DNA of 45,089 nt from Frankiales bacterium. Lineage in GTDB: Bacteria; Actinomycetota; Actinomycetes; JAFAQI01. The stretch is taken from positions 1 through 45,089 of the forward strand of contig JAICXJ010000024.1 of NCBI GenBank assembly GCA_025980465.1, written 5' to 3'. The notes below the pieces were generated by a model. That model saw nothing but the letters and a program-made list of their open reading frames with translations. It searched no databases and had not been told where the DNA came from. The position numbers and the translations under genes are program-made. Position 1 is the first letter of the stretch, and each line of letters opens with the position of its first letter. Of this stretch, positions 17,014-24,567 are shown in pieces.

Positions 17014-17813
17014 CCGTCGCCGCCGCGCCGGTACGGCTGCGTGGCGCCCGGCTCGAGGTCCGCGATCTGACCAAGAGCTTCGGCGGCTTTGTCGCGGTCC
17101 GCGACGCGAGCCTGGTAGCGGAGCCCGGTCAGGTCACCTCCCTGATCGGGCCGAACGGTGCCGGCAAGACGACCCTGTTCCACTGTGTGAGCGGCATCGA
17201 GCCGCCCGACGCCGGTCACACCATCCTCGACGGTCAGAGCTTGCGGGGGATGACCCCCGATCGGCGAGCCCGGGCCGGGATGGCCCGCACCTTCCAGATC
17301 CTCGAGCTGTTCGGCGGCTTGACCGTCGCCGAGAACTTGCAGGTCGCGGTCGAGGGGCGATCGGTGAGCCGGATCTGGCGCGACCTGTTCTCCCTGCGCC
17401 ACCCCGACAATCCGGAGGTCGAGGCGCAGGTGCAGCAAGCGCTCGACCTGGTCGGGATCGGGCACCTCGCACACCGACCCGCGGGATCCTTGCCGACCGG
17501 ACTGTCACGCCTCGTGGAGTTGGCCCGGGCGTTGTGCACCGAGCCTCGGGTGCTGTTGCTGGACGAACCGGCCAGCGGCCTGTCGACCGCGGAAACCGAC
17601 CGGCTGCACCGGGTGTTGTCGTCGCTGGCCGACCTTGGGCTGACGATCCTGCTCGTCGAGCACGACATCGAACTGGTGATGGCACTGTCGAAGACGATCT
17701 ACGTTCTCGACTTCGGTGTGGTGATCGCCGCCGGGACGCCGGCCGAGGTGCGGGCGAACCCGGACGTTCGCGCGGCGTACCTCGGTGCGGACCCGGATGA
17801 GGTCGAGTCGTGA
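17010..17813 (+). CDS. ABC transporter ATP-binding protein, LivG type
   Basis: A 267-aa cytoplasmic ATPase of the importer. It shows Walker A IGPNGAGKTTLF, the LivG-typical stretch GMARTFQILELFGGLTVAENLQVA, an unusual C-loop region LPTGLSRLVELARAL in place of LSGGQ, Walker B RVLLLDEPASGL and switch histidine LLVEHDIELVM. C-loop departure from LSGGQ is common in LivG proteins. ATGA and GTGA overlaps with the flanking genes imply balanced, coupled synthesis with LivHM and LivF. Confidence 0.93.
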   Translation: MTVAAAPVRLRGARLEVRDLTKSFGGFVAVRDASLVAEPGQVTSLIGPNGAGKTTLFHCVSGIEPPDAGHTILDGQSLRGMTPDRRARAGMARTFQILELFGGLTVAENLQVAVEGRSVSRIWRDLFSLRHPDNPEVEAQVQQALDLVGIGHLAHRPAGSLPTGLSRLVELARALCTEPRVLLLDEPASGLSTAETDRLHRVLSSLADLGLTILLVEHDIELVMALSKTIYVLDFGVVIAAGTPAEVRANPDVRAAYLGADPDEVES

Positions 17814-18520
17814 CCGCTGCGCTTACCGTCGAGAACCTGTACGCCGGCTACGGCAAGGCGACCGTGATCCGCGACCTCAGCCTCACGGTGCCGGAAGGCT
17901 CGACGGTCGCACTGCTCGGTCCTAACGGCGCCGGGAAGACCAGCACGCTCGGGGCGCTGACCGGCATGGTCAAGGTCACGTCCGGACGGGTGCGGCTGGG
18001 CCGGCTCCGGCTCGACGGACTGACGACCTACCAGCGCGCCGCGTCCGGGTTGACCCTCATCCCCGAGGGTCGCGGGATCTTCCCCGGCCTGACCGTTTCG
18101 GAGAACTTGACCCTCGCTGCTGACTCCGCGCGCGGCGTCGACAGGGCGTGGCGCACGCGACAGATGCGCCGAGTCGAGGAGATGTTCCCCGCACTCGGCG
18201 GGCGCTCGCGGCAACGGGCCGGAACGTTGTCCGGCGGCGAGCAACAGATGCTCGCGGTCAGCCGGGCCTTCCTGGCCCACCCGCGGGTGCTGATGATGGA
18301 CGAGATCTCGGCCGGGTTGGCGCCGCTGATCGTCGAGCAGCTCTACAAGGCGGTCGAGGAGCTGAAGAACGACGGCGTCACGATCGTGCTCGTCGAGCAG
18401 TACGTCACCTACGCGCTGAAGCTCGCCGACATCTGTTACGTGCTGGGGCGCGGCAGCGTGCGATTCGTCGGCGAGCCGGCCGAGCTGCGGGCCGGCGGCG
18501 CCGGCTTCAGCTACCTGTAG
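17810..18520 (+). CDS. ABC transporter ATP-binding protein, LivF type
   Basis: A 236-aa cytoplasmic ATPase, the second nucleotide-binding subunit of the importer. It has Walker A LLGPNGAGKTSTL, the stretch GLTLIPEGRGIFPGLTVSENL typical of LivF, signature LSGGEQQM, Walker B RVLMMDEISAGLAP and switch histidine replaced by Gln in VLVEQYV, as is usual in LivF. The GTG start overlaps the LivG stop. The luciferase-like gene starts two bases after its stop, so that enzyme is probably made from the same transcript. Confidence 0.93.
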   Translation: MTAALTVENLYAGYGKATVIRDLSLTVPEGSTVALLGPNGAGKTSTLGALTGMVKVTSGRVRLGRLRLDGLTTYQRAASGLTLIPEGRGIFPGLTVSENLTLAADSARGVDRAWRTRQMRRVEEMFPALGGRSRQRAGTLSGGEQQMLAVSRAFLAHPRVLMMDEISAGLAPLIVEQLYKAVEELKNDGVTIVLVEQYVTYALKLADICYVLGRGSVRFVGEPAELRAGGAGFSYL

Positions 18521-18522
18521 AC

Positions 18523-19539
18523 GTGTCGGCCACACCTTCCCTGCCGCTTGCGGTGCTCGACTTCGTCGGGATCGAGTACGGCGAGAGTCCGGCATCGGCA
18601 ATCGCTGGGGCCGTGCAGGTCGCCCAGACGCTGGACGACTCGGGATACCGGCGGTACTGGGTCTCCGAACACCACAACATGACCAGCCTCGCGTGCAGCG
18701 CGCCCGAGTTGTTGATCGCGCACATCGGCGCGAAGACCTCGCGGATCCGGATCGGCGCCGCCGGAATCATGCTGCCGAACCACTCGTCGCTGAAGGTCGC
18801 AGAGATGTTCCGGACCTTGTTGGCGATGTACCCGGGCCGGATCGACCTGGCGTTGGGTCGGGCGCCCGGCACCGATCCGCTCACTGCGCACGTTCTTCGG
18901 CGCGGAATGGTGTCCGACCCGGCGGTCGAGTTCCCCGGTCAGGTCGGCCAGCTGCTCGCCTTCCTCGGCGAGGGCTTCCCGGACGACCATCCCTACCGCC
19001 AGCTCGTCGCGGCTCCGGTCGTCGATGAGCGACCGGAGCTGTTCGTCCTCGGGTCGAGCGCCTACGGCCCGATGTTCGCCGCGGCCAACGGCTTGAGCGC
19101 GGTCTTCGCCCATCACATGAGCCCGGACATTGCCTTCGATGTGCTCACGTCGTACCGACGCGACTTCACACCGAGGTTCGAGGGTCAGCAGCCGTACTCG
19201 GCGATGTCAGTGTTGGCGTTTGCAAGCGATGATGAGGCCTCGGTCCGCGATTTCGAGGCGGCCTGGACGCTGACCATCCGAAACATCAGGCAAGGCAAGC
19301 GCGAGCCGCTGCCGCCTGAACGGGTGGCGGAGTTCGCCGCGTCGGCGGAGTTCGCCGCCACCCGAAACGTCGACGGCCGGATGGTCACCGGCTCGCCCGG
19401 CCAGGTGGTGCGGAAGCTGCAGGAGATGAAGGAGCACGCGCAGGCGGACGAGATCGTGGTGGTGACGCCCAGCCTGGACCGCGACCGCCGCCGCTCGAGC
19501 TTCGCCGCGATCGCGGCAGCATGGCGTTCCGCCAGCTAG
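18523..19539 (+). CDS. Luciferase-like (LLM class) flavin-dependent oxidoreductase
   Basis: A 338-aa TIM-barrel oxidoreductase that would use FMN or F420. The start SATPSLPLAVLDFVGIEYGESPASAI and the segments YWVSEHHNMTSLACSAPELLI and LALGRAPGTDP fit the 'group 1' luciferase-family oxidoreductases (family pattern Y-W-x-A-E-H-H-N-x-P). The GTG at 18523 follows the LivF stop by two bases and yields the family length. The frame is open further upstream inside livF but that part is out of family. Operon position suggests it may act on the imported compound; cofactor and substrate are unresolved. Confidence 0.88.
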   Translation: MSATPSLPLAVLDFVGIEYGESPASAIAGAVQVAQTLDDSGYRRYWVSEHHNMTSLACSAPELLIAHIGAKTSRIRIGAAGIMLPNHSSLKVAEMFRTLLAMYPGRIDLALGRAPGTDPLTAHVLRRGMVSDPAVEFPGQVGQLLAFLGEGFPDDHPYRQLVAAPVVDERPELFVLGSSAYGPMFAAANGLSAVFAHHMSPDIAFDVLTSYRRDFTPRFEGQQPYSAMSVLAFASDDEASVRDFEAAWTLTIRNIRQGKREPLPPERVAEFAASAEFAATRNVDGRMVTGSPGQVVRKLQEMKEHAQADEIVVVTPSLDRDRRRSSFAAIAAAWRSAS

Positions 19540-19545
19540 CGCGCT

Positions 19546-19677
19546 AAGCAATGTGGCATTGCTTGAGCAATGTGGTCGGTTACCGCCATTTTTGCCAAGC
19601 AATGCCACATTGCTCCGGTCGCGGGCCAAGCAATGCCACATTGCTTCGGTCGCGGGCCAAGCAATGCCACATTGCTT
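19546..19677. repeat. Hairpin repeat cluster A (core AGCAATG-TGG-CATTGCT)
   Basis: Four inverted-repeat copies with 7-8 bp arms and a 3-base loop lie at 19546-19564, 19598-19614, 19628-19646 and 19659-19677. There is also a half copy at 19566-19575. The first copy has loop TGG and the other three have CCA, so the first is in opposite orientation. Copies 2-4 recur every 31 bp, with the 12-bp linkers nearly identical too. The cluster lies exactly between the stops of two convergent genes (LLM oxidoreductase and Rieske oxygenase). The same family appears at 29866-29992. Confidence 0.95.
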
Positions 19678-19697
19678 CGTGCGGGCGCGGCTGGTGG

Positions 19698-20879
19698 TCA
19701 GTTTCGGTGTGCGGATTCTTCCAAGGCTTCGGTGAGGACGGCGGCACGGTGCTGTACGCCGGGCTCGTTGCGACCGAAGACCAGGAATTCGGACAGGCCG
19801 GTCTCGAGGTTGCGTTGAAGCTTCGTCGCAAGTGCGTAGTCCTCGTCCCGCACGGTGTGGTGGGCGTAGTCGAAGACCGCCTCGGCGCCGGCTCGCGCCT
19901 CATCGCTGGTGAGTGGCTGCCGCCAGGCGTTCTGGTGAAACGTGACTGACGTACCGGGCCGCTCCCCGGGGTAGATCCGGAAGATCTCACCGTTTCCCGA
20001 CGTGACCGACAGCACGATGTTCGGCCACAGTGCGTAGATGACGACCAGCCGATCGAGTGGCCGCCACTGCGTCTCGGGTACGCCGGCTGCCTCCTCGATC
20101 GCTCGCAACGGGAACGCCAGCCGGTGGTGTCGACCGTAGCTGTCGAACACGGTGCAGTTCGACAACGCGACGGTCGCGAACGTCGTCCTGTGCACGGTCG
20201 CGAAGTGGTAGTTCTCGGCGAACGTGTCCAGCGCCAGCTTCCAGTTGATGTCGGCATCGAGGCGCTTCTCGCCGACCGGCGACCAACCGCCGATGTCCCA
20301 GGCGCGGAGTTCCGGTCCGAGTTCGCCGAGATGGGATTCGACGTCGAGCTGCGTGCCGGGACGAAGCCCGACCCAGAGGAAGCCGGCGTACTCCTGCGCC
20401 GGCAGTTCGGTCAGCCGGGGTGACGCCGCCCGAGTCTGCTCGAACCCCTCCTCGCCGGGTACGCCGGTGAGGTTGCCCTCGAGGTCGTAGGTCCAGGCGT
20501 GGTACGGGCAGGCGAGCCGTTTCGCGACGCCGCAGCCGTCGACGACGGGTGCCTGCCGGTGGCGGCAGATGTTGATGAACGCCCGCAGGCGTCCGTCGGA
20601 CGCGCGGGTGAGCAGCAGCGGGACCCCCATCGCCTCCTTGGTGACGAAGCTGCCGGGCCTGGGCAGCTCCGAGGCATAGCCGACGAGCTGCGGGCAGTGC
20701 CTCAGCAGAGCCCGTTCGGCCTGGAACCGCTCCGGGTCGACGTAGTGAGCCGCCGGCTCGTGCCGCTCGGTGAGCGCTAGGTCGGTCGTGCGCTGCTCGA
20801 CGAGCTTCAATGCCCGGCGCATCGCACCGTCGAGATCAACCGGGCTCAGATCGAGGTCTCCCACCGCCGCTCCCTTCAT
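19698..20879 (-). CDS. Rieske non-heme iron oxygenase, alpha subunit
   Basis: A 393-aa aromatic-ring-hydroxylating-dioxygenase-type oxygenase. The Rieske [2Fe-2S] motif is complete: CRH (in FINICRHRQAP) and CPYH about 17 residues on. The mononuclear iron site is visible as DTFAENYHFATVHR, with the Asn/His/His arrangement of the family. Enzymes of this fold insert oxygen into aromatic, steroid or alkyl-amine substrates and need an electron-donating reductase or ferredoxin; none is encoded in the window. GTG at 20864, preceded by AAGGGAG at good spacing, is a likely alternative start five codons downstream. It is the last gene of the leftward ligase-P450 operon, nine bases after the thiolase-like stop. 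Confidence 0.92.
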   Translation of the reverse strand: MKGAAVGDLDLSPVDLDGAMRRALKLVEQRTTDLALTERHEPAAHYVDPERFQAERALLRHCPQLVGYASELPRPGSFVTKEAMGVPLLLTRASDGRLRAFINICRHRQAPVVDGCGVAKRLACPYHAWTYDLEGNLTGVPGEEGFEQTRAASPRLTELPAQEYAGFLWVGLRPGTQLDVESHLGELGPELRAWDIGGWSPVGEKRLDADINWKLALDTFAENYHFATVHRTTFATVALSNCTVFDSYGRHHRLAFPLRAIEEAAGVPETQWRPLDRLVVIYALWPNIVLSVTSGNGEIFRIYPGERPGTSVTFHQNAWRQPLTSDEARAGAEAVFDYAHHTVRDEDYALATKLQRNLETGLSEFLVFGRNEPGVQHRAAVLTEALEESAHRN

Positions 20880-20888
20880 CCACTGTCG

Positions 20889-22346
20889 TCACCACGTGGC
20901 GGTGTTCGTCGTGCCGTTAGTGGCAACCCTCACCTTCTGGCCGACCAGTTCACGCTGCTCGGCGTCGGCGAGCAGATCGGGCTCGCGGAAGCGCGCGAGA
21001 GTCCGCCCGTTCGGAATGTCGAGTACGACGAGGCCGACCTGCGGTCCTTCCCGGTCGTGGGCGACGGTGTACGCCGCCACTGTCGCGGGTCCGTCGTAGC
21101 AGTCGACCAACGGACGCCGAGCCTGGCGTCCGTCGACCTCCGCCTGCACGTCGCCGGGCAGCTGCAGTCCGGGGGACATCGAGTAGATCGCGGCGACGTG
21201 CTTGTGCATGTGCATGCCGATCCCGGTAACCATCGCGGCGCCGCCCTGCTCACGGAGCATCTCCACCGACATCGCGATCGAATGGAGCATGTAGCCGCTG
21301 CCGGGACCGCCGTGGAACGGCAGGCCGCCGGTTACGGTGTAGCCGCGCCAGTCGTCGGCGGCGAGCCCGAGCGCATCGCAGGCAAGGTTGATCGCGGACG
21401 GGAAACATGAGTAGAGGTCGACGTGGCGAAGATCGTCGAGCTCGAGCCCGGCCCCCCGAAGCGCGGCGTCACCGGTCACTGCCATCGCCGCGGAGGCGCC
21501 CAAGTCGGCCCGTTCGGCGATGCCGGCGGGGTCCTCCGCGTAGCAACTGCTGTTGAGGTAGGCGCGGCGGTCAGCCGGGATGCCGAGGGCATCCGCCTTC
21601 GCCTCCGTCGTGACGAGGAGGGCGGCGGCCATGTCGACGTCCATCACCGACACCTCCGCTTTGGTGTACGGCCACCCGACGTACCGGTTGTGGGGACCGG
21701 GAGTCTCGATGTCGGCGACCGACAGCGTGTGCGGACTCCAGGAATGCGGGTTCGCCGCGGCGACCGGTGTCATCGCCGACATCACCTCGGCCATCGACCG
21801 CGCGTAGTCCTCGAGTGAGATGCCGAGGGCGGCTCGCCTGGCGGTGTCCCACAGCGGAAAGGTCTCCCAGGCCTGGAACACCTCGTGGTTTCCCTCGACC
21901 GCCGGCGGCGGCGTCCACGGGAACGGAGTGCGCTCGGTCTCCCGATGCGACCACTCGAGCTTCTCGCCTGCCCGCTTCGCCGCCTTCTTGGTGGCAAGTG
22001 CTTCCGCGCCGACGATCAGCGCCGAGTCCAGCTCACCTCGGTGCATCGCCGCTGCGGTATCGGCCACCAGCACCTGCGGGATCGTGCCGCCGATCCCGGA
22101 GTAGATCCGGTGTCGCGGGGTGGCTTCGAGCCGTTCGGCAAGCCGGCCTACCGGATCGTCGTACGACCAGCTCTGGCAGTACACGACCTGGATCGAGTCG
22201 AGATCGTTGACGAGTCCGGGCACGCCGGCGTCGGAGGCGGCGAGGCGAGCCACCAGCTCCCAGCTGTCCAGCGGCTCCGGCGCGGGGCCGGGCGGCGGCG
22301 TGGTGCGTTGGGCGACACCGATCACACAGAGGTCGCGCTGGCTCAT
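20889..22346 (-). CDS. Thiolase-like protein lacking the thiolase cysteines
   Basis: A 485-aa protein of the acetyl-CoA acetyltransferase-like (thiolase superfamily) group. It carries DSIQVVYCQSWSYDDPVGRLAERL near the N-terminus, VDLYSCFPSAINLACDALGL, and TGGLPFHGGPGSGYMLHSIAMSVEMLRE in the C-terminal half. A C-terminal extension of about 100 residues (from VQAEVDGRQARRPLVDCYDGPATVAAYTVAHDREGP) resembles an extra C-terminal domain of some thiolase-like proteins. The nucleophilic Cys normally near residue 90 is absent (SGIGGTIPQVLV), and the second CxG motif reads VTGIGMHMHKH. A classical thiolytic reaction is therefore doubtful. The start overlaps the P450 stop (ATGA). The fold call is firm; the reaction is unknown. 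Confidence 0.82.
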   Translation of the reverse strand: MSQRDLCVIGVAQRTTPPPGPAPEPLDSWELVARLAASDAGVPGLVNDLDSIQVVYCQSWSYDDPVGRLAERLEATPRHRIYSGIGGTIPQVLVADTAAAMHRGELDSALIVGAEALATKKAAKRAGEKLEWSHRETERTPFPWTPPPAVEGNHEVFQAWETFPLWDTARRAALGISLEDYARSMAEVMSAMTPVAAANPHSWSPHTLSVADIETPGPHNRYVGWPYTKAEVSVMDVDMAAALLVTTEAKADALGIPADRRAYLNSSCYAEDPAGIAERADLGASAAMAVTGDAALRGAGLELDDLRHVDLYSCFPSAINLACDALGLAADDWRGYTVTGGLPFHGGPGSGYMLHSIAMSVEMLREQGGAAMVTGIGMHMHKHVAAIYSMSPGLQLPGDVQAEVDGRQARRPLVDCYDGPATVAAYTVAHDREGPQVGLVVLDIPNGRTLARFREPDLLADAEQRELVGQKVRVATNGTTNTATW

Positions 22347-23554
22347 CCGTTGTCCTTCGTGCTGCAGGGCAGTGACTTGATGCCATGGAAGAAGGCTGAC
22401 CGTAGCCGGATCGGCTCGTCGACGACGGACAGGTCCGGCACCCGCGAGTACAGCGCCTCGACCATCACCCTGATCTCGAGCTTGGCGAGTTGGGCACCAA
22501 GGCAGAAGTGGGTGCCGAGGCCACCGAACGCGACGTGACCCTCGCCGGTCCGAGCCAGGTCGAAGCGCTCCGGCTCGGTGAACACCGACTCGTCTCGGTT
22601 GGCCGACAGATAGTGCATGACCACCCAGTCGCCGGCCGCGATCCGGGCCGTGCCGATCGTGGTGTCGACAGTGGCGGTACGCCGGAAATGAAGCACCGGG
22701 GTGGACCAGCGCAGCAGCTCATCAATCGCCTCGTTCGGCAGCGGCCCGGCCGCTGCCACCGCGCGTTGGGCCGGGTGGTCGGACAGCGCCTTGATCGAAT
22801 GACTGAGGGTGTTGCGGGTGGTCTCGTTGCCGGCGACGGCGAGCAGCAGGAAGAACTCGTTCAGCTGACTGTCGGACAGCCGGTTTCCGTCGATCTCCGC
22901 AGCCAGCAGCGCGGAGAGGATGTCGTCGCGCGGTGACTCGGCACGCCGCTCGGCGACCAGGTCTGTGAAGTAACCGAACATCGCCGCGCCGGCATCGCCC
23001 AGCGCCTCGGGCGTTGGTGCATAGTCGGGGTCCTCGATTCCAAGGCTGCCGATCGCGTTGCTCCACTCGAAGATCTTCAGCCGGTCCTCGGTGGGGACGC
23101 CGAGCACCTCCGCGATGACCTGCAGCGACATCTCGGCGCTGATCTCGGGCACCGCGTCGAACTGACCGAGGTCCAGGACCCGATCGACGATGCCGGTGGC
23201 GATTTCCCGCAGCCTGGCCTCGAGGCGGCTCACGTTGCGGGCCGTGAAGGCCTGGTTGATCAGGCGCCGGATTGCGGTGTGGCGGGGAGGGTCCAGGCTC
23301 GGCAGCATCGCCGAGTCGGGGGCCACCGGCACCTCGACGAAGGTGTTGCCGGTGATCGAGCTGAACGTCGCGTCGTCGCGGCTGACCCGGATGACATCGG
23401 CGTGCCGAGTCAACAGCCAGATCGGCGGAAGAGCCGGTAGCTCCACGCGCTGCACCGGCGCATCCCGGCGCAGCCGGGCAAGGGCGTCGTACGGCGCGCC
23501 CGCTCTGAACACGTCGGGATCGAAGACTGCGAGCGCGTCGCCCTGCACCGGCAT
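22343..23554 (-). CDS. Cytochrome P450
   Basis: A 403-aa soluble bacterial P450 monooxygenase. Helix I has AVAGNETTRNTLSHSIKAL (AGNETT in place of the common AGxDTT), the ExxR motif lies in IDELLRWSTPVLHFRRTA, and the heme loop is FGGLGTHFCLGAQLAKLEIR with the axial Cys. The AGNETTRN variant and FRRTAT region recall actinobacterial P450s that oxidise sterol or alkyl side chains (CYP124/125/142 group); this resemblance is suggestive only. The start at 23554 (MPVQGDALAVFDPDVF) overlaps the previous stop as TGATG; the longer open frame upstream is not homologous. It lies between a CoA ligase/phosphotransferase pair and oxygenase genes, which fits hydroxylation of a hydrophobic substrate. Confidence 0.94.
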   Translation of the reverse strand: MPVQGDALAVFDPDVFRAGAPYDALARLRRDAPVQRVELPALPPIWLLTRHADVIRVSRDDATFSSITGNTFVEVPVAPDSAMLPSLDPPRHTAIRRLINQAFTARNVSRLEARLREIATGIVDRVLDLGQFDAVPEISAEMSLQVIAEVLGVPTEDRLKIFEWSNAIGSLGIEDPDYAPTPEALGDAGAAMFGYFTDLVAERRAESPRDDILSALLAAEIDGNRLSDSQLNEFFLLLAVAGNETTRNTLSHSIKALSDHPAQRAVAAAGPLPNEAIDELLRWSTPVLHFRRTATVDTTIGTARIAAGDWVVMHYLSANRDESVFTEPERFDLARTGEGHVAFGGLGTHFCLGAQLAKLEIRVMVEALYSRVPDLSVVDEPIRLRSAFFHGIKSLPCSTKDNG

Positions 23555-24567
23555 CAGGCGCCGGATCCGATCAGTCGTGCGAGGTGGCGATGCTGCGGGA
23601 CCTGCGCGGTCCATGCCGGCGAGTGCCCGGCCGCCGCCATGACCGCGCCGATCCGCAGCACGATCGCCCCACTTCGAATGTTGGCGAGGACCTCGTACCA
23701 GTGCAGGTCGGCCAACTCGCGACCAAGCTTGTCGGCGTACGACGCGACGACCGCCTCCCGTCCGGGCCATCCCGGCAGGTCGGCACCCGCGGTCTCGACC
23801 GCGTGCTCGTGCAGCACCAGAAACCACGAGAGATCGACCTCCGCCGGTCCGAATGCTGCCATCTCCCAGTCGAGCACCGCGGCGATCCCGCCGCCGTCGT
23901 CGAGCACGAGGTTGACCAGTTGTGGGTCACCCCAGAGCAGCCCAGCAGGCGGCGACCGCGGACAGTTCTCGCGACACCACTGCAAGGCGCGCCGGTAGAT
24001 GGCGGTCGCCTCGGGATCCCCCGACGCCCAGTCCAGATAGCGCCCCCAGAACTCCAGCATTCCCAGCAGCTCCGGTCCGCCGCCAGAGACCTCGCCGAGG
24101 TCGTGGTCGCTCGGGTCGAGCCGGTGAATCGCGGCGAGCACGTCGAGGAACTCCTCGATCAGCGCGGCCTGGGTCTCGTTGTCGGCCTCGGCGAGCCAAC
24201 CGTCGGTGAGATAGGGCGGCGCAGTGGTGAGGGTGTTCCCGGCGACCTTCGGCATCAGCAGGAAGGGCGCGCCGACCCACGACTCGTCGGTCTCGTAGGC
24301 GAGCGAGGGTGCGACCGGGATCGGGGTCGCGGCGAGCGCCCGCTGCACCCGGTGTTGGCGGGCCAGGTCGTAATCGGGGAACAGCCCGCCGCCGACTGGA
24401 GGCAGCCTCGCGACGAACTGCTCGCCGTCGTTGACCGTGACGATCACGGTGTCGCTGGACAGCCCGGGCTGCGGGCGCTCGACCGTGACCAGTGGAGGTG
24501 CGCAGCCATCCCGGGCGCCGAACCAGTTGGCGAAACCATCGGCGAGTGCGGCGCGGCTGCGGCTCAC
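23554..24567 (-). CDS. Phosphotransferase-family (APH-like) protein
   Basis: A 337-aa protein of the aminoglycoside phosphotransferase/choline-kinase-like fold. Visible features are the N-lobe SDTVIVTVNDGEQFVARLPP, the catalytic loop LLWGDPQLVNLVLDDGGG and the metal site VLDWEMAAFGPAEVDLSWF. The usual His of the HGD motif is Trp, but catalytic Asp and the following Asn are kept. Homologues commonly lie beside acyl-CoA dehydrogenases and CoA ligases and are thought to phosphorylate a hydroxyl of a pathway intermediate (compare the ACAD10/11 kinase domains). Start is GTG at 24567, overlapping the ligase stop (GTGA). An antibiotic-resistance role is unlikely here because of the operon context. 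Confidence 0.85.
   Translation of the reverse strand: MSRSRAALADGFANWFGARDGCAPPLVTVERPQPGLSSDTVIVTVNDGEQFVARLPPVGGGLFPDYDLARQHRVQRALAATPIPVAPSLAYETDESWVGAPFLLMPKVAGNTLTTAPPYLTDGWLAEADNETQAALIEEFLDVLAAIHRLDPSDHDLGEVSGGGPELLGMLEFWGRYLDWASGDPEATAIYRRALQWCRENCPRSPPAGLLWGDPQLVNLVLDDGGGIAAVLDWEMAAFGPAEVDLSWFLVLHEHAVETAGADLPGWPGREAVVASYADKLGRELADLHWYEVLANIRSGAIVLRIGAVMAAAGHSPAWTAQVPQHRHLARLIGSGA

Noticed and set aside
19597-19680. CRISPR-like regularly spaced repeats
   Set aside because: The intervals between cores are nearly identical and only 12 bp, there are no unique spacers, and no cas gene is near.
23554-24567. Aminoglycoside-resistance gene
   Set aside because: The fold fits, but it is coupled to a CoA ligase and a P450 and lacks the His of the HGD motif; a catabolic kinase-like role is more likely.
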